DNA from: Nocardioides immobilis | Lineage (GTDB): Bacteria; Actinomycetota; Actinomycetes; Propionibacteriales; Nocardioidaceae | NCBI RefSeq assembly: GCF_003515065.1 | Contig: NZ_QXGH01000015.1 | Coordinates: 124,001-188,000, forward strand | Reading direction: 5' to 3' | Length of the DNA: 64,000 nt | In this document: in pieces, positions 9,720 to 21,291 of the stretch | Numbering within the stretch: the stretch's first letter is position 1 | How the letters are laid out: each line of letters starts with the position of its first letter | Program-made: the position numbers and the translations under genes | The notes under the pieces: generated by a model | The model's database searches: none | Told to the model about the DNA's origin: nothing | The model's input: the letters and a program-made list of their open reading frames with translations, nothing else

Positions 9720-10579
9720 TGGGCGCACCCTCCGGCCTTGTCGTCGTCGACAAGCCGGCCGGCATGACGTCGCACGACGTCGTGGCGCGAGTACGACGCA
9801 CGCTCGGCACGCGCAAGGTGGGCCATGCCGGAACGCTGGATCCGATGGCGACCGGCGTGCTGGTCCTCGGAGCCGAGCGCGCCACCCGGCTCCTCGGCCA
9901 CCTCATGCTCACCGAGAAGACGTACTCCGCCGTCGTCCGGCTGGGGGCCGCGACGACGACTGACGACGCCGAGGGCGAGGTCACCGCGACCACGTCGGCC
10001 GCGCACGTGACCGAGGAGGACGTCCGAGGCGCCCTCGCCGCGTTCGAGGGCGACATCCAGCAGGTGCCGTCCACCGTCTCGGCGATCAAGGTCGGCGGGA
10101 AACGTGCCTACGCGCTCGCCCGGGCCGGCGAGGAGGTCGAGCTCGAGCCGCGGTCGGTCACCATCCACGCCATCGAGGCCGGCGCCTTCCGGCGTGAGGG
10201 GGACTACCTCGACCTGGAGGTGCGGGTGCGCTGCTCCAGCGGCACCTACATCCGCGCGATCGCCCGCGACCTCGGTGCGGCGCTCGGCGTCGGCGGTCAC
10301 CTCACGTCACTGCGACGCCACTCCGTCGGTCCGTTCACGCTGGAGGACGCCAACACCGACCTCGACCACCTGGCCGTGACCTCGCTGGCGGACGCGGCCC
10401 GCGCGGCGTTCCCGTCGTACGACCTGGATGCGGAGCAGGCCCAGGCGGTCCGCTACGGGCGAGCGCTGCCGCTCGTCCTCGACGACCTGACCGCCGTCTT
10501 CGCCCCTGACGGCGAGTTCCTCGCGCTCTACCGCCCCGAGGGCGGACGGGCACGTCCGGCCGCGGTCTTCGTCGGCTAG
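9719..10579 (+). CDS. truB: tRNA pseudouridine(55) synthase
   Basis: Makes pseudouridine 55 in the T-loop of tRNAs. The 286-residue protein has the TruB N-terminus GLVVVDKPAGMTSHDVV and the catalytic-Asp motif GHAGTLDPMATG (Asp at about residue 40), then the RCSSGTYIRAIARDLG motif. A C-terminal extension about 60 residues long matches the actinobacterial TruB C-domain. Translationally coupled to rbfA. Confidence 0.95.
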   Translation: MGAPSGLVVVDKPAGMTSHDVVARVRRTLGTRKVGHAGTLDPMATGVLVLGAERATRLLGHLMLTEKTYSAVVRLGAATTTDDAEGEVTATTSAAHVTEEDVRGALAAFEGDIQQVPSTVSAIKVGGKRAYALARAGEEVELEPRSVTIHAIEAGAFRREGDYLDLEVRVRCSSGTYIRAIARDLGAALGVGGHLTSLRRHSVGPFTLEDANTDLDHLAVTSLADAARAAFPSYDLDAEQAQAVRYGRALPLVLDDLTAVFAPDGEFLALYRPEGGRARPAAVFVG

Positions 10580-10592
10580 CGCTATCAGTAGG

Positions 10593-11549
10593 GTGACCGT
10601 CGTGCGAGTGTGGCGAGCCTTCGCGGACGTGCCTGAGGAACTCGGGCGCACGGTGGTCACCGTCGGCAACTTCGACGGGATGCACCTGGGGCACCAGCAC
10701 GTCGTGCGCCGGGCCCGCGAGGTGGCGCAGGAGGTGGGCGTCGACACCGTCGTCGCGGTCACCTTCGACCCGCACCCGATCGCGGTACTCCGGCCCGAGC
10801 ATGCGCCACCGACGCTCACCACGATCGACGAGCGGCTGCGCCTGCTCGGGGAGGCCGGCGTCGACTGCGTGCTGGTGATCCCGTTCTCGCGGGAGATCGC
10901 CGCCTGGTCGCCCCAGGAGTTCATCGATCGGATCCTGGTCGGCGCCCTGCACGCGAATGCGGTCGTGGTCGGCGCGAACTTCCGGTTCGGCAACCGCGCC
11001 GCCGGCGACCGGCAGACGTTGCGCGAGGCCGGCGCCGAGCAGGACTTCGTGCTCGAGGCCGTCGAGCTCGACGGGGGACCACAGGTGTGGTCGTCGACGT
11101 ACGTCCGGACCTGCCTGGCCGCCGGCGACGTCGCCGGCGCCGCTGAGGCCCTCGGCCGTCCGTTCGTCACCCGCGGGGCGGTGGCTGAGGGGGACAAGCG
11201 CGGTCGCGACCTCGGTTTTCCGACAGCCAATGTCCCGGTCGTGCCCGGTGCCGCCGCGCCGGCCGACGGTGTCTACGCCGGCTGGCTGCGCCGCCTCGAC
11301 GACGCCGACGGGGGAGTCCGGCACCCCGCCGCGATCAGCGTCGGCACCAACCCGACGTTCGACGGGCTGCGGGACCGGCGGGTCGAGGCCTACGTGCTCG
11401 ACCGCACCGACCTCGACCTGTACGGCGTCGAGGTCGAGGTCGTGTTCGTCGACCGGATCCGGGGGATGGTGCGCTTCGACGGTGTCGACGCCCTCCTGGT
11501 GGCGATCGCCGACGACGTCGAGCGGACCCGCGAGATCCTCGGGGCCTGA
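10593..11549 (+). CDS. ribF: Bifunctional riboflavin kinase/FAD synthetase
   Basis: Converts riboflavin to FMN and FMN to FAD. The N-terminal adenylyltransferase domain shows TVGNFDGMHLGHQHVV with the nucleotidyltransferase HxGH-like site, and FDPHPIAVLRP. The C-terminal kinase domain starts near GRPFVTRGAVAEGDKRGRDLGFPTANV and includes the PTAN motif. Length (318 residues) is normal. GTG 10593 is the likely start, with GTG 10602 as an alternative. It is last in the nusA-ribF conserved string. Confidence 0.93.
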   Translation: MTVVRVWRAFADVPEELGRTVVTVGNFDGMHLGHQHVVRRAREVAQEVGVDTVVAVTFDPHPIAVLRPEHAPPTLTTIDERLRLLGEAGVDCVLVIPFSREIAAWSPQEFIDRILVGALHANAVVVGANFRFGNRAAGDRQTLREAGAEQDFVLEAVELDGGPQVWSSTYVRTCLAAGDVAGAAEALGRPFVTRGAVAEGDKRGRDLGFPTANVPVVPGAAAPADGVYAGWLRRLDDADGGVRHPAAISVGTNPTFDGLRDRRVEAYVLDRTDLDLYGVEVEVVFVDRIRGMVRFDGVDALLVAIADDVERTREILGA

Positions 11550-11552
11550 CCG

Positions 11553-12566
11553 ATGCCCGAGCGCGAGACCCTCGACCCTGCCGAGCACTGGTTCGTCGCG
11601 CACGGGCTGCCGTACTTCGTCGACTCCTACCGGGCCAAGGTGGCCGCGGGGCTGCGTCGCCCGCGCGTCGCCGCCGTCGTCCTGGTCGCTGCCCTCGTCG
11701 GCGCCGTGGTGGGCGTCGTGGTCGCGGTCCCGCTGAGCGCAGCCGCGGGGATCGGCGCCGCCCTCAGTGCTGCAGGGGTGGTGCTGGCGTCGTACGCCGT
11801 GGTGACGCTGCGCGCCTGGCTGATCGTCGGCTGGGCCGTACGGCGCACGCTCCGCTCGCTCGGGCTGCTGGTGCCCCTGGTGACCCGGGCGCTGCCGCTG
11901 TTGCTCCTGTTCATCACCTTCCTCTTCATCAACGCCGAGGTGTGGCAGGTGTCGGCGGCGCTCGACGGCGGCGTGCTCTGGGTGACGGTGCTGCTGTTCG
12001 CGGCGGTGGCCGTCGGCTTCCTGCTCACCCGGCTGCCCGAGGAGCTCGACAGCGTCGACGACGAGGTCGACAGCCGGCAGCTCCTCGACGCCTGCCGCGG
12101 CACGCCGCTCGAGGCCGCGGCCGGAGCGATCGCGGCGCGGGTGGACCGGGTCGGGTCCGTCGATGCCGAGGTGACGGGCCTCCAGAAGGCCAACCTGGTC
12201 CTGGTGCTGCTGGTCTCGCAGACGGTGCAGGTGCTGCTGCTCGCGCTGGCGGTCTTCGCGTTCTTCATCGTTTTCGGGGTGGTGGCGATGGATCCGGAGG
12301 TGGTCGGCTCGTGGACCAACGACGGCGTGGTGCACCCGTTGACCGGCCCGGCCGGTGACTGGATCGGGTCGCGGCTGAGCCAGGAGCTGGTCCGGGTGTC
12401 GGTCTTCCTCGCGGCGTTCAGCGGGCTGTACTTCACCGTCTACGCCGTGACCGACGACGCCTACCGCCGCCAGTTCTTCTCCAGCGTGATCCGCGAGCTC
12501 GAGCGGGCGGTCAGCGCCCGGGTCGCCTACCGCTCGATGAAGGACGGCGACGCTACGCGACCGTGA
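11553..12566 (+). CDS. Polytopic membrane protein of unknown function
   Basis: Protein of 337 residues with about six predicted transmembrane segments: two near residues 38-80, a pair around 105-155, one long one near 215-240 and one near 275-300. A cytosolic-looking acidic loop (LPEELDSVDDEVDSRQLLDACRGT) divides the halves. I do not recognise the family. It starts 3 bases after ribF, so it is probably in that transcript. Its 3' end overlaps the convergent oxidoreductase gene by 14 bases. Confidence 0.7.
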   Translation: MPERETLDPAEHWFVAHGLPYFVDSYRAKVAAGLRRPRVAAVVLVAALVGAVVGVVVAVPLSAAAGIGAALSAAGVVLASYAVVTLRAWLIVGWAVRRTLRSLGLLVPLVTRALPLLLLFITFLFINAEVWQVSAALDGGVLWVTVLLFAAVAVGFLLTRLPEELDSVDDEVDSRQLLDACRGTPLEAAAGAIAARVDRVGSVDAEVTGLQKANLVLVLLVSQTVQVLLLALAVFAFFIVFGVVAMDPEVVGSWTNDGVVHPLTGPAGDWIGSRLSQELVRVSVFLAAFSGLYFTVYAVTDDAYRRQFFSSVIRELERAVSARVAYRSMKDGDATRP

Positions 12567-14655
12567 CCGGTACGCCGGACAGTGCGGCGTTGCCCGAGAC
12601 GTCGAGCCGTTCGGGATCGGTGAGGTCGTTGATCGAGACACCGGGCACCTGGTCCGCCACCCCGAGTCGTACGCCGGCGCGCCCGTGGCCGTAGCCATGG
12701 GGGAGCGACACCACGCCGGGCATCACGTCGTCGGTCGCCCGGACGTCGACCTCCACCGTGCCGACCCGCGACGTCACCTTGACCGTCGCACCGTCCGTCA
12801 GGCCGCGGGCCGCGAGGTCGTCGGGGTGCATGAGCAGCTGGTGGCGCGGTCGGCCCTTGGTGAGCCGCTCGGTGTTGTGCATCCACGAGTTGCAGTCCTG
12901 CTTGTGCCGCCGGCCGATGAGGAGCAGCTCGCCCTCAGCCGGAGCGGCCACGGTCTCGAGCCGGGCCAGGTCGTCGAGCACCAGCGTCGGCGCCAGGTCG
13001 AGGGTCTTGTCGCGCGTGCGGAGCCGGTCGGGCAGCTGGTCGGGCCGCAGCGCACCGAGGTCGACGCCCTCCGGGTGCTTGCGGAGCCGGGTGATCGTGG
13101 TCCCGGAGTCGCCACGGGCGAGGAGCACCTGGATCATCCGAGTGGGACTGACCGACATCCGCGCGCGGAGCTTGAGCCGGTCGAGGAGTGAGCGCTTCGG
13201 CCGGAGCCGGTCGGTCACCCGCAGCGCGAGGTCCCGGTAGATCTGCCAGTCGTGCCGGGCGTCCCGGTCCTTGGGGAACACCGCGGGCGTGAAGCGGGCG
13301 GTGTTGCGCACCGCCAGGACGTGGAAGACCAGGTCGTAGTGGTCGCGTTCGAGCGCCGTCGTCGGCGGGAGGATCACGTCGGCGTGCCGGGTCGTCTCGT
13401 TGATGTAGATGTCGACGGCAGCCATGAACTCCAGACCCTCGAGGGCCCGGTCCAGTCGCGCTCCGTCGGGCGTGGAGAGCACCGGGTTGCCGGAGAGGGT
13501 CAGCATCGCGCGGATCTGGCCGTCGCCGGGTGTCTCGATCTCCTCGCGGAGCGCGGCCACGGGGAGCTCGCCGCCGCTCTCGGGCAGCCCGCGCACCCGC
13601 GACTGCCGCCGGCCGTGGCCGCCCCGCCCGACCAGGCCGGTGCCGACGACGTCGATGGCGGGGGACGTGAACATCGCTCCGCCCGTCCGGTCCAGGTTGC
13701 CGGACAGCACGTTCAGCAGGTTGATCGCCCACTGGCACACCGACCCGAACTCGTGGGTCGAGACGCCGATCCGCCCGTAGGCGACCGCACCGTCCGCCGC
13801 CGCGAGGTTCCGGGCGATACGCACGATGTCCTCGGCCGGCACGCCGCTGTGCTGCTCGGCGATCGCCGGCGTGAACGGCGCGACCGCCTGCTCGACCACG
13901 TCGAGGCCGACGGCGTACGACGGTGCCGCGGCGACCCCGTCGACGAAGAGCTGGCGCACCATCGCGAGCAGCACCCACGGGTCCGAGCCCGGCCGCAGGA
14001 AGTGGTGCTCGTCGGCGACCTTCGCGGTCTCGGTGCGGCGTGGGTCGAACACGACCATGCGCCCGCCCCGCGCCTTCAGCTCGCGCAGCCGGCCGGGGAA
14101 GTCGGGCACGGTCATCAGCGACCCGTTGGAGGCCATCGGGTTGCCGCCGAACACCAGGAAGTACGACGTGCGGTCGATGTCGGGCACCGGCAGCAGCAGC
14201 TGGTGGCCGAACATCAGGTGCCCGAGCAGCTGGTGGGGGAGCTGGTCGACCGAGGTGGCGCTGAACGTGTTGGGCGTCTTGAGCGCCTTCACCAGCGCGG
14301 TGCCGTGCGTCATCGAGCCGAGGCTGTGCACGTTGGGGTTGCCGAGGTAGATCCCGAGCGCGTGCCGCCCGTGCTCGTTCATGACCCCTGCGAACCCGTC
14401 GGCGACCAGGTCGAGCGCCTCGTCCCAGCCGATCTCGGTCCACGCACCGGTGGCGCGGTCACGTCGGACCGGTCGGGTCAGCCGGTCGGGGTCGGAGTGG
14501 ACGTCGCCGATGGCCACGCCCTTGGGGCAGATGTGGCCCCGCGAGAGGGGGTCGTCGGGATTGCCGCGTGCGCCCGTGACCCGGTCGCCGTCGATGGTCA
14601 GCACCAGGCCGCAGATGGCCTCGCACAGGTTGCACACGCCGATCTTCTGCTCCAC
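12553..14655 (-). CDS. Molybdopterin-dependent oxidoreductase (copy 1)
   Basis: Predicted cytoplasmic enzyme of 700 residues in the formate dehydrogenase/DMSO reductase superfamily. N-terminal cysteines C8, C11, C15 and C43 (CNLCEAIC...CPKG) should bind one [4Fe-4S] cluster; molybdopterin-binding segments follow, including [17 protein letters not shown] and [17 protein letters not shown]. The C-terminal dinucleotide-binding domain contains [10 protein letters not shown] and [12 protein letters not shown]. No Tat signal is present. Substrate unknown. A paralogue with the same layout lies at 27890-30058. The gene is single and divergent from the nucleoside hydrolase across 31 bases. Confidence 0.85.
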   Translation of the reverse strand: MEQKIGVCNLCEAICGLVLTIDGDRVTGARGNPDDPLSRGHICPKGVAIGDVHSDPDRLTRPVRRDRATGAWTEIGWDEALDLVADGFAGVMNEHGRHALGIYLGNPNVHSLGSMTHGTALVKALKTPNTFSATSVDQLPHQLLGHLMFGHQLLLPVPDIDRTSYFLVFGGNPMASNGSLMTVPDFPGRLRELKARGGRMVVFDPRRTETAKVADEHHFLRPGSDPWVLLAMVRQLFVDGVAAAPSYAVGLDVVEQAVAPFTPAIAEQHSGVPAEDIVRIARNLAAADGAVAYGRIGVSTHEFGSVCQWAINLLNVLSGNLDRTGGAMFTSPAIDVVGTGLVGRGGHGRRQSRVRGLPESGGELPVAALREEIETPGDGQIRAMLTLSGNPVLSTPDGARLDRALEGLEFMAAVDIYINETTRHADVILPPTTALERDHYDLVFHVLAVRNTARFTPAVFPKDRDARHDWQIYRDLALRVTDRLRPKRSLLDRLKLRARMSVSPTRMIQVLLARGDSGTTITRLRKHPEGVDLGALRPDQLPDRLRTRDKTLDLAPTLVLDDLARLETVAAPAEGELLLIGRRHKQDCNSWMHNTERLTKGRPRHQLLMHPDDLAARGLTDGATVKVTSRVGTVEVDVRATDDVMPGVVSLPHGYGHGRAGVRLGVADQVPGVSINDLTDPERLDVSGNAALSGVPVTVA

Positions 14656-14686
14656 GTCCCGATAGTGGCAGACCTAGCCTTCCCGT

Positions 14687-15640
14687 GTGACCCCCGTGAT
14701 CCTCGACTGCGACACCGGCACCGACGACGCGGTCGCGATCATGCTGGCCGCGCTGCACCCCGACCTCGACCTGCTCGGCGTGACGACGGTGTGGGGCAAC
14801 CACGACGTCGCCCACACCACCGACAACTCGCTCCGGGTGCTGGACCTGGTCGGGCGCGGCGGGATCGGCGTCCATCCCGGCAGCAACGGCCCGGTGCGCC
14901 CCCGGCTGGAGGAGCTCCCCAGCGGTCGCTCCGACCTGCCGGCGACGCTCCCGCTCCCGGTGGCGACGACGGTCGCCGGCGGCCCCGCGGTCGAGTGGCT
15001 GGTCGAGACCCTGCGGGGCACGACCACGGAGGTGACGGTCGTGCCGACCGGGCCGTTGACCAACCTGGCGGCGGCCCTTGCCGCGGATCGGCGGCTGGTC
15101 GAGGCCGTGGCCGGCCTGGTCGTGCTCGGCGGCGCGCATCGGGAGCGCGGCGTCACGACGTACGCCGAGCGCAACGTCTGGTGCGACCCCGAGGCCGCGC
15201 ACGACGTACTGGGTGCCGGCTTCCGCGACGTCCTCCTCGTCACGATGGATGCGACGTTCTCGGCGCCGCTCACGGCCGACGATGCCGCGCGGCTGCGCTC
15301 CCTCGGCACGGCCGCCGGCGTGGCCGCCGCCGACTTCGTGGACGACCGGATCGAGTGGTACCGCCGCGACCCCGCCATGGCGGGCCTGGGCGCCACGCCG
15401 CTGCACGACCCGTTGGCCGTCGCCTGCCTGCTCGATCCCGGCGTCGTCGAGGTCCGGGAGGCCACCGTCACGGTCGAACGGGCCGACCGGACGACGTACG
15501 GCGCCACCCGCTTCTCCTTCTCCGGCGGCGCTGCCGGGCCGCCGGTGAGGGTAGCGTTGAGAGCCGACCACGACCGGTTCCTGGACCTGCTCTGCGCCGG
15601 TCTGGGAGCGGGTTCCGGGCCCGATCCGGCGATTGGGTGA
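14687..15640 (+). CDS. Inosine-uridine preferring nucleoside hydrolase family protein
   Basis: Predicted to cleave the N-glycosidic bond of ribonucleosides for salvage. The 317-residue protein begins [17 protein letters not shown], the calcium-binding Asp cluster (DxDxGxDDA) of the family, followed by VTTVWGN and a mid-protein LVVLGGAH segment. A late [12 protein letters not shown] supplies the conserved His-Asp pair. GTG start at 14687; it shares a very short divergent promoter region with the oxidoreductase. Confidence 0.9.
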   Translation: MTPVILDCDTGTDDAVAIMLAALHPDLDLLGVTTVWGNHDVAHTTDNSLRVLDLVGRGGIGVHPGSNGPVRPRLEELPSGRSDLPATLPLPVATTVAGGPAVEWLVETLRGTTTEVTVVPTGPLTNLAAALAADRRLVEAVAGLVVLGGAHRERGVTTYAERNVWCDPEAAHDVLGAGFRDVLLVTMDATFSAPLTADDAARLRSLGTAAGVAAADFVDDRIEWYRRDPAMAGLGATPLHDPLAVACLLDPGVVEVREATVTVERADRTTYGATRFSFSGGAAGPPVRVALRADHDRFLDLLCAGLGAGSGPDPAIG

Positions 15641-15756
15641 TGTTTCCCACCGCTGTTAGCCTTGACCGGTTGCCGTCGAACGGCCGCGGAACAAGAGTGC
15701 CCCGGTGGACCTGCCCGGGCGCGCCGCGCAACGAACCGGAAGGACCCCGATCAAGC

Positions 15757-16032
15757 ATGGCTATTGGTACCGACGTGGAGACCAAGAAGAAGATCATCGC
15801 CGAGTACGCGACGACCGAGGGCGACACCGGTTCGCCGGAGGTGCAGATCGCGCTGCTCAGCCACCGGATCAGCCACCTGACCGAGCACCTCAAGCAGCAC
15901 AAGCACGACCACCACAGCCGCCGTGGGCTGCTGCTCCTCGTGGGCCAGCGCCGTCGGCTGCTCAACTACCTGAAGAAGACCGAGATCGAGCGCTACCGCT
16001 CGATCGTGGAGCGCCTCGGCCTCCGTCGATAA
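15757..16032 (+). CDS. rpsO: 30S ribosomal protein S15
   Basis: Primary 16S rRNA-binding protein of the 30S platform. The 91 residues match S15 throughout: [38 protein letters not shown] and the [24 protein letters not shown] end. The SD is GGAAGGA (15738-15744), a little far from ATG 15757. It lies upstream of pnp, as in most bacteria, with a terminator and a structured leader between. Confidence 0.97.
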   Translation: MAIGTDVETKKKIIAEYATTEGDTGSPEVQIALLSHRISHLTEHLKQHKHDHHSRRGLLLLVGQRRRLLNYLKKTEIERYRSIVERLGLRR

Positions 16033-16042
16033 GCCTGAAGTG

Positions 16043-16071
16043 AAGGGATCCACCACCTCGGTGGGTCCCTT
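16043..16071 (+). terminator. Terminator hairpin after rpsO
   Basis: Arms 16043-16054 and 16060-16071 form a 12-bp stem with one G-T wobble and a 5-nt loop, 10 bases after the rpsO stop. No strong T tract follows, so it may be leaky and allow partial read-through into pnp. Confidence 0.6.
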
Positions 16072-16133
16072 CGCTACATTGCGGCAGGACCGTGTGGTTC
16101 TGCCAGCACAACTGAAGAGAACCATCCACAGGA

Positions 16134-16264
16134 GCGATCCGCGTCAACCCACGATCCCGATCCTCGGTAGTGGCACTCAGGATCTCGTACGCCCGGTCAC
16201 CGGGCTGAGAGCCTGCATGCCTCGATCGAAGATCGGATCACACGACGCGGGCGTCGCGGATCGC
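16134..16264 (+). promoter_or_regulatory. Structured leader of pnp
   Basis: A perfect 10-bp long-range pairing (16134-16143 with 16255-16264) closes a 131-nt domain. Inside are stems such as 16191-16196/16200-16205 and 16243-16248/16251-16256; the last competes with the closing stem for two bases. The domain ends 23 bases before the TTG start of pnp. In other bacteria pnp mRNA leaders are cut by RNase III and then degraded by PNPase itself (autoregulation); this element is a candidate for that role by position only. Confidence 0.4.
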
Positions 16265-16287
16265 ACCGCGAACGAGAGAGTCAAACG

Positions 16288-18528
16288 TTGACTGAACCCG
16301 TCATCTCCGCCGTCGAGACCGTTATTGACAACGGCAAGTTCGGCACCCGCACCGTCAAGTTCGAGAACGGGCTGCTCGCCCGTCAGGCCGCCGGTTCGGT
16401 GACCGCCTACCTCGACGAGGACACCATGCTGCTGTCGGCGACCACCGCCGGCAAGCACCCCAAGGACCACTTCGACTTCTTCCCCCTGACGATCGACGTC
16501 GAGGAGCGGATGTACGCCGCGGGCCAGATCCCCGGCTCGTTCTTCCGGTCCGAGGGCCGGCCGGGCGAGGACGCGATCCTCACCTGCCGCCTCATCGACC
16601 GGCCGCTGCGCCCGACCTTCAAGAAGGGTCTGCGCAACGAGGTCCAGGTCGTCATCACCGTCCTGGCCCTCAACCCCGACGCGCCGTACGACGTGCTCGC
16701 GATCAACGCCGCCTCGATGTCCACCCAGCTCTCCGGCCTGCCGTTCTCCGGCCCGGTTGGTGCCGTGCGGGTCGCGCTCATCGAGGGCCAGTGGGTCGCC
16801 TTCCCGAGCCACACCCAGCTCGAAGACGCCGTGTTCGACATGGTCGTCGCGGGTCGGGTCACCGACACCGGCGACGTCGCGATCATGATGGTCGAGGCCG
16901 AGGCCACCGAGACCGCGTGGACGCTGATCCAGGACGGCGTCCAGGCGCCGACCGAGGAGGTCGTCGCCGGCGGTCTCGACGCCAGCAAGCCGTTCATCAA
17001 GCAGCTGGTCGAGGCCCAGATGGAGCTCGCCAAGGCGGCCGCCAAGCCGGTCCAGGAGTTCCCGATCTTCCTCGACTTCGAGGACGACGCCTACGCAGCG
17101 GTCGAGGCCGCTGTCGGCCAGCACGTCCGCGAGCTCTTCAGCGTCAGCGGTGGGCGCGAGCGCACCCTGACCAAGCAGGAGCGCGAGGACGAGCTCGACC
17201 GGATCAAGGCCGAGGTCCTGGAGCAGCTCGCTGCCGACTTCGAGGGTCGCGAGAAGGAGATCGGCGCCGCGTTCCGTGCGCTGAACAAGTCCGCGATCCG
17301 CGAGCAGGTCCTGCGCGACAAGGTCCGCATCGACGGCCGCGGCCTCGCCGACATCCGGCCGCTGCACGCCGAGGTCGGCCTGCTGCCGCGGGTCCACGGC
17401 TCGGCGCTGTTCGAGCGCGGCGAGACCCAGATCCTGGGTGTCACCACGCTCAACATGCTCAAGCTGGAGCAGCAGCTCGACACCCTCTCCCCGGAGAAGT
17501 CGCGCCGCTACATGCACAAGTACGTCTTCCCGCCGTTCTCCACGGGTGAGACCGGCCGGGTCGGCTCCCCGAAGCGCCGCGAAGTCGGCCACGGCGCGCT
17601 CGCGCGTCGCGCGCTGCTTCCGGTGCTGCCCACGCGTGAGGAGTTCCCCTACGCCATCCGTCAGCTGTCGGAGGCCATGGGCTCCAACGGCTCGACCTCG
17701 ATGGGCTCGGTCTGCGCGTCGACCATGTCGCTGCTCCAGGCCGGCGTCCCGCTGCGGGCCGCTGTCGCGGGCATCGCGATGGGCCTGATCTCCGGTGAGG
17801 TCGACGGCGAGACGAAGTACGTCGCGCTCACCGACATCCTCGGCGCCGAGGACGCGTTCGGCGACATGGACTTCAAGGTCGCCGGCACCCGCGAGTTCGT
17901 CACCGCGCTGCAGCTCGACACCAAGCTCGACGGCATCCCGGCCGAGGTCCTCGCTTCGGCGCTGAACCAGGCCAAGGACGCGCGGCTCGCGATCCTCGAC
18001 GTCATGGCCGAGGCCATCGACGAGCCCGAGGAGATGTCGGTCCACGCTCCGCGGATCATCACGATCCGGGTGCCCGTCGACAAGATCGGCGAGGTCATCG
18101 GGCCCAAGGGCAAGGTGATCAACCAGATCCAGGACGACACCGGCGCGACGCTGTCCATCGAGGACGACGGCACCGTCTACATCGGTGCGACCAACGGTGA
18201 GGCCGCCGAGGCGGCCAAGCAGGCGGTCAACGCGATCGCCAACCCGACCATGCCCGAGGTCGGCGAGCGCTACCTCGGCACGGTCGTCAAGACGACCAAC
18301 TTCGGCGCGTTCGTCTCGCTGATGCCCGGCAAGGACGGCCTGCTGCACATCAGCAAGCTGCGTGACCTCGCCGGCGGCAAGCGGGTCGAGAACGTGGAGG
18401 ACGTCGTCTCCGTGGGCCAGAAGATCCAGGTCCAGATCGCCGAGATCGACGACCGCGGCAAGCTGTCGCTCGTCCCGGTGGTCGAGGAGGCGGCTCCCGC
18501 CGAGGACGCCGCCGAGGACGCGGAGTGA
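16288..18528 (+). CDS. pnp: Polyribonucleotide nucleotidyltransferase (PNPase / GPSI)
   Basis: 3'-5' phosphorolytic RNA exonuclease and polymerase of the degradosome. The 746 residues hold two RNase PH domains (about 15-150 and 335-560) around a helical linker, a KH domain ([18 protein letters not shown]) and an S1 domain ([28 protein letters not shown]). A TTG start at 16288 is unusual but is the only start that matches the family N-terminus ([16 protein letters not shown]). An acidic tail EDAAEDAE ends the protein. Confidence 0.95.
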   Translation: MTEPVISAVETVIDNGKFGTRTVKFENGLLARQAAGSVTAYLDEDTMLLSATTAGKHPKDHFDFFPLTIDVEERMYAAGQIPGSFFRSEGRPGEDAILTCRLIDRPLRPTFKKGLRNEVQVVITVLALNPDAPYDVLAINAASMSTQLSGLPFSGPVGAVRVALIEGQWVAFPSHTQLEDAVFDMVVAGRVTDTGDVAIMMVEAEATETAWTLIQDGVQAPTEEVVAGGLDASKPFIKQLVEAQMELAKAAAKPVQEFPIFLDFEDDAYAAVEAAVGQHVRELFSVSGGRERTLTKQEREDELDRIKAEVLEQLAADFEGREKEIGAAFRALNKSAIREQVLRDKVRIDGRGLADIRPLHAEVGLLPRVHGSALFERGETQILGVTTLNMLKLEQQLDTLSPEKSRRYMHKYVFPPFSTGETGRVGSPKRREVGHGALARRALLPVLPTREEFPYAIRQLSEAMGSNGSTSMGSVCASTMSLLQAGVPLRAAVAGIAMGLISGEVDGETKYVALTDILGAEDAFGDMDFKVAGTREFVTALQLDTKLDGIPAEVLASALNQAKDARLAILDVMAEAIDEPEEMSVHAPRIITIRVPVDKIGEVIGPKGKVINQIQDDTGATLSIEDDGTVYIGATNGEAAEAAKQAVNAIANPTMPEVGERYLGTVVKTTNFGAFVSLMPGKDGLLHISKLRDLAGGKRVENVEDVVSVGQKIQVQIAEIDDRGKLSLVPVVEEAAPAEDAAEDAE

Positions 18529-18535
18529 CACTTAA

Positions 18536-19900
18536 GTGATCAAGTCCGTCCCGACGGCCGGCCAGCGCACCGCTGGCCGGCCGTCGGCACTCCCGCGCAC
18601 GGCCGGCCGCGCGTCGACCACCACGCTCGAGACGGTCCGTGACGCCGCCGGCCAGGTGACCTCGCGGGTACGCCGTACCGTCCTGCCCTCGGGCCTCCGG
18701 ATCGTCACCGAGCAGATGGCCGGCGCCCGGTCGGCGTCCATCGGCGTCTGGATCGGCGTCGGCTCCCGTGACGAGACCACGACGACGCACGGTGCGTCCC
18801 ACTTCCTCGAGCACCTGCTCTTCAAGGGCACCGACGAGCGCTCGGCACTCGACATCTCGATCGCGCTCGACGCCGTCGGTGGCGAGTTCAACGCGTTCAC
18901 CGCCAAGGAGTACACCTGCTTCCACGCGCGGGTCCTCGGCGAGGACCTGCCGCTGGCGGTCGACGTGCTCGGCGACATGGTGACCGGGTCGGTGCTCGAC
19001 ACGCACGACGTCGACGCCGAGCGCGACGTGATCCTCGACGAGATCGCGATGCACGAGGACGACCCCGACGACGTCGTACAGAACCTGCTCGCTGACCTGG
19101 CGTGGGGGAGCGGGCCGCTCGGCCGCCCGATCGCCGGGACCACCGGCTCGATCGAGGCGATGACCCGGGCCCAGATCCAGCGCTTCTACCGCAAGCACTA
19201 CCGCCCCGAGAACATGGTCGTGTCCGTGGCCGGCGCGGTCGACCACGGTGAGGTCGTCAAAGCGATCCGCCGCTCCTTCCACCGCCACGGCTTCCTCGAC
19301 GGCGCCGCCGAGCCGATCGGCCCGCGGGCCGGTGGCCGACGTCCCCGGATCCACGGCCGTGAGGGCCGGATCTCCCGGCCGTTCGAGCAGGTCAACGTGG
19401 TGCTGGGCGCCGAGGGCCTGACGCGCGACGACGACCGCCGGTTCGCGCTCGGCGTCCTCAACACCGCGCTCGGCGGCGGGACGTCCAGCCGGCTGTTCCA
19501 GGAGGTGCGGGAGCACCGTGGCCTGGCCTACTCCGTCTACTCCTTCGCCACCCAGTACGCCGACTCCGGGCTGGTGGGCGTCGCCGTCGGCTGTCTGCCG
19601 GACCGGCTCGACGAGGTGCTCGAGGTGGTCCGGGTCGAGCTGTCGCGCATCGTCGCCCACGGCATCACCGCGGACGAGCTCGAGCGGGGCAAGGGCCAGC
19701 TGGTCGGCGGCCTGGTGCTCGGGCTCGAGGACAGCGCGTCCCGGATGATGCGGCTCGGCAAGGCCGAGCTCGTCTACGCCGAGGTGCTCGGCATCGACGA
19801 GGTGATGGACCGGATCAACGCCGTCACCCTCGAGGAGGTCCAGGAGGTCGCGACCCACGTCTTCGGCAGGCCTGAGCTCCTGGCCGTCGTCGGGCCGTAG
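18536..19900 (+). CDS. M16 family zinc peptidase (PepR/processing-protease type)
   Basis: Predicted cytoplasmic zinc protease of 454 residues. The inverted zinc motif is HFLEH in GASHFLEHLLFKGT, with the downstream Glu in ERDVILDEIAMHEDDPDD. The second half contains the R/Y motif region of M16 enzymes (GGGTSSRLFQEVREHRGLAYSVYSF). It follows pnp by 7 bases, the conserved actinobacterial and Bacillus order. The GTG start at 18536 gives an Arg/Ala-rich extension of about 40 residues; a later start is possible. Confidence 0.9.
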   Translation: MIKSVPTAGQRTAGRPSALPRTAGRASTTTLETVRDAAGQVTSRVRRTVLPSGLRIVTEQMAGARSASIGVWIGVGSRDETTTTHGASHFLEHLLFKGTDERSALDISIALDAVGGEFNAFTAKEYTCFHARVLGEDLPLAVDVLGDMVTGSVLDTHDVDAERDVILDEIAMHEDDPDDVVQNLLADLAWGSGPLGRPIAGTTGSIEAMTRAQIQRFYRKHYRPENMVVSVAGAVDHGEVVKAIRRSFHRHGFLDGAAEPIGPRAGGRRPRIHGREGRISRPFEQVNVVLGAEGLTRDDDRRFALGVLNTALGGGTSSRLFQEVREHRGLAYSVYSFATQYADSGLVGVAVGCLPDRLDEVLEVVRVELSRIVAHGITADELERGKGQLVGGLVLGLEDSASRMMRLGKAELVYAEVLGIDEVMDRINAVTLEEVQEVATHVFGRPELLAVVGP

Positions 19901-19920
19901 GGCTCAGGTGGGCCTTCGAC

Positions 19921-20439
19921 TCACCGGCGCCCGATGATGCCGACGACGGGCGGCTTGTCCGACGTCGCGATGTAGACGCGGAAGCCGCCCTCCGTCAGCG
20001 CCTCGGCGGACTTGGTGATGATCTCCGGCACCTGCTCGGGCCGGCTCGTGTCGAAGAACAGGTTGACGGAGCCACCCGGCAGCACCCGCTCGTGGAGCAG
20101 CGCGACCTCTTCCTTGCAGTCGCGCACCCAGAACAGGTTGACGTCGAACGCGAAGACCTTGGTCAGGCGCTTCACCGGCACCCGCAGGGTCGCCAGGTCG
20201 ATCTGACGCACGGTCAGCTTCCCGGCCTCGATGTGCGCGGCGCACCGCTTCTTGGTGCGGTCGACGCCGGCCTCGGAGCGGTCGATGGCGAACATCCGGC
20301 CGCGGCCCTCGAGCCGTCGGCAGATCAGGTCCGCCGCCTGCCCCGAGCCGCACCCGATCTCGAGGACGTGGTCCTGGGGCTGCACGTCGATGAAGTCCAC
20401 CGCCCAGCGGAGCCGGGCCGGGATCGTCTGCACCGCCAT
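19921..20439 (-). CDS. Class I SAM-dependent methyltransferase
   Basis: Small 172-residue protein with the SAM-binding motif I VLEIGCGSGQAADLI (about residues 24-38), an acidic end of strand 2 (FAIDRSEAG) and motif IV FAFDVNLFWV. The substrate-binding C-terminal half is short, so it may act on a small molecule. It converges on the M16 gene 20 bases away and is divergent from dapB. Confidence 0.8.
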   Translation of the reverse strand: MAVQTIPARLRWAVDFIDVQPQDHVLEIGCGSGQAADLICRRLEGRGRMFAIDRSEAGVDRTKKRCAAHIEAGKLTVRQIDLATLRVPVKRLTKVFAFDVNLFWVRDCKEEVALLHERVLPGGSVNLFFDTSRPEQVPEIITKSAEALTEGGFRVYIATSDKPPVVGIIGRR

Positions 20440-20441
20440 AG

Positions 20442-21275
<834 letters not shown>

Positions 21276-21291
21276 GTCATCTGCCCTGGTT

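Noticed and set aside
13252..16032. 926-residue plus-strand ORF ending in rpsO
   Set aside because: Only the last 91 residues are S15; the rest is antisense to the oxidoreductase and off-frame to the nucleoside hydrolase.
16177..18531. 784-residue minus-strand ORF opposite pnp
   Set aside because: Shadow of PNPase codon bias, no motifs, and no start or SD support.
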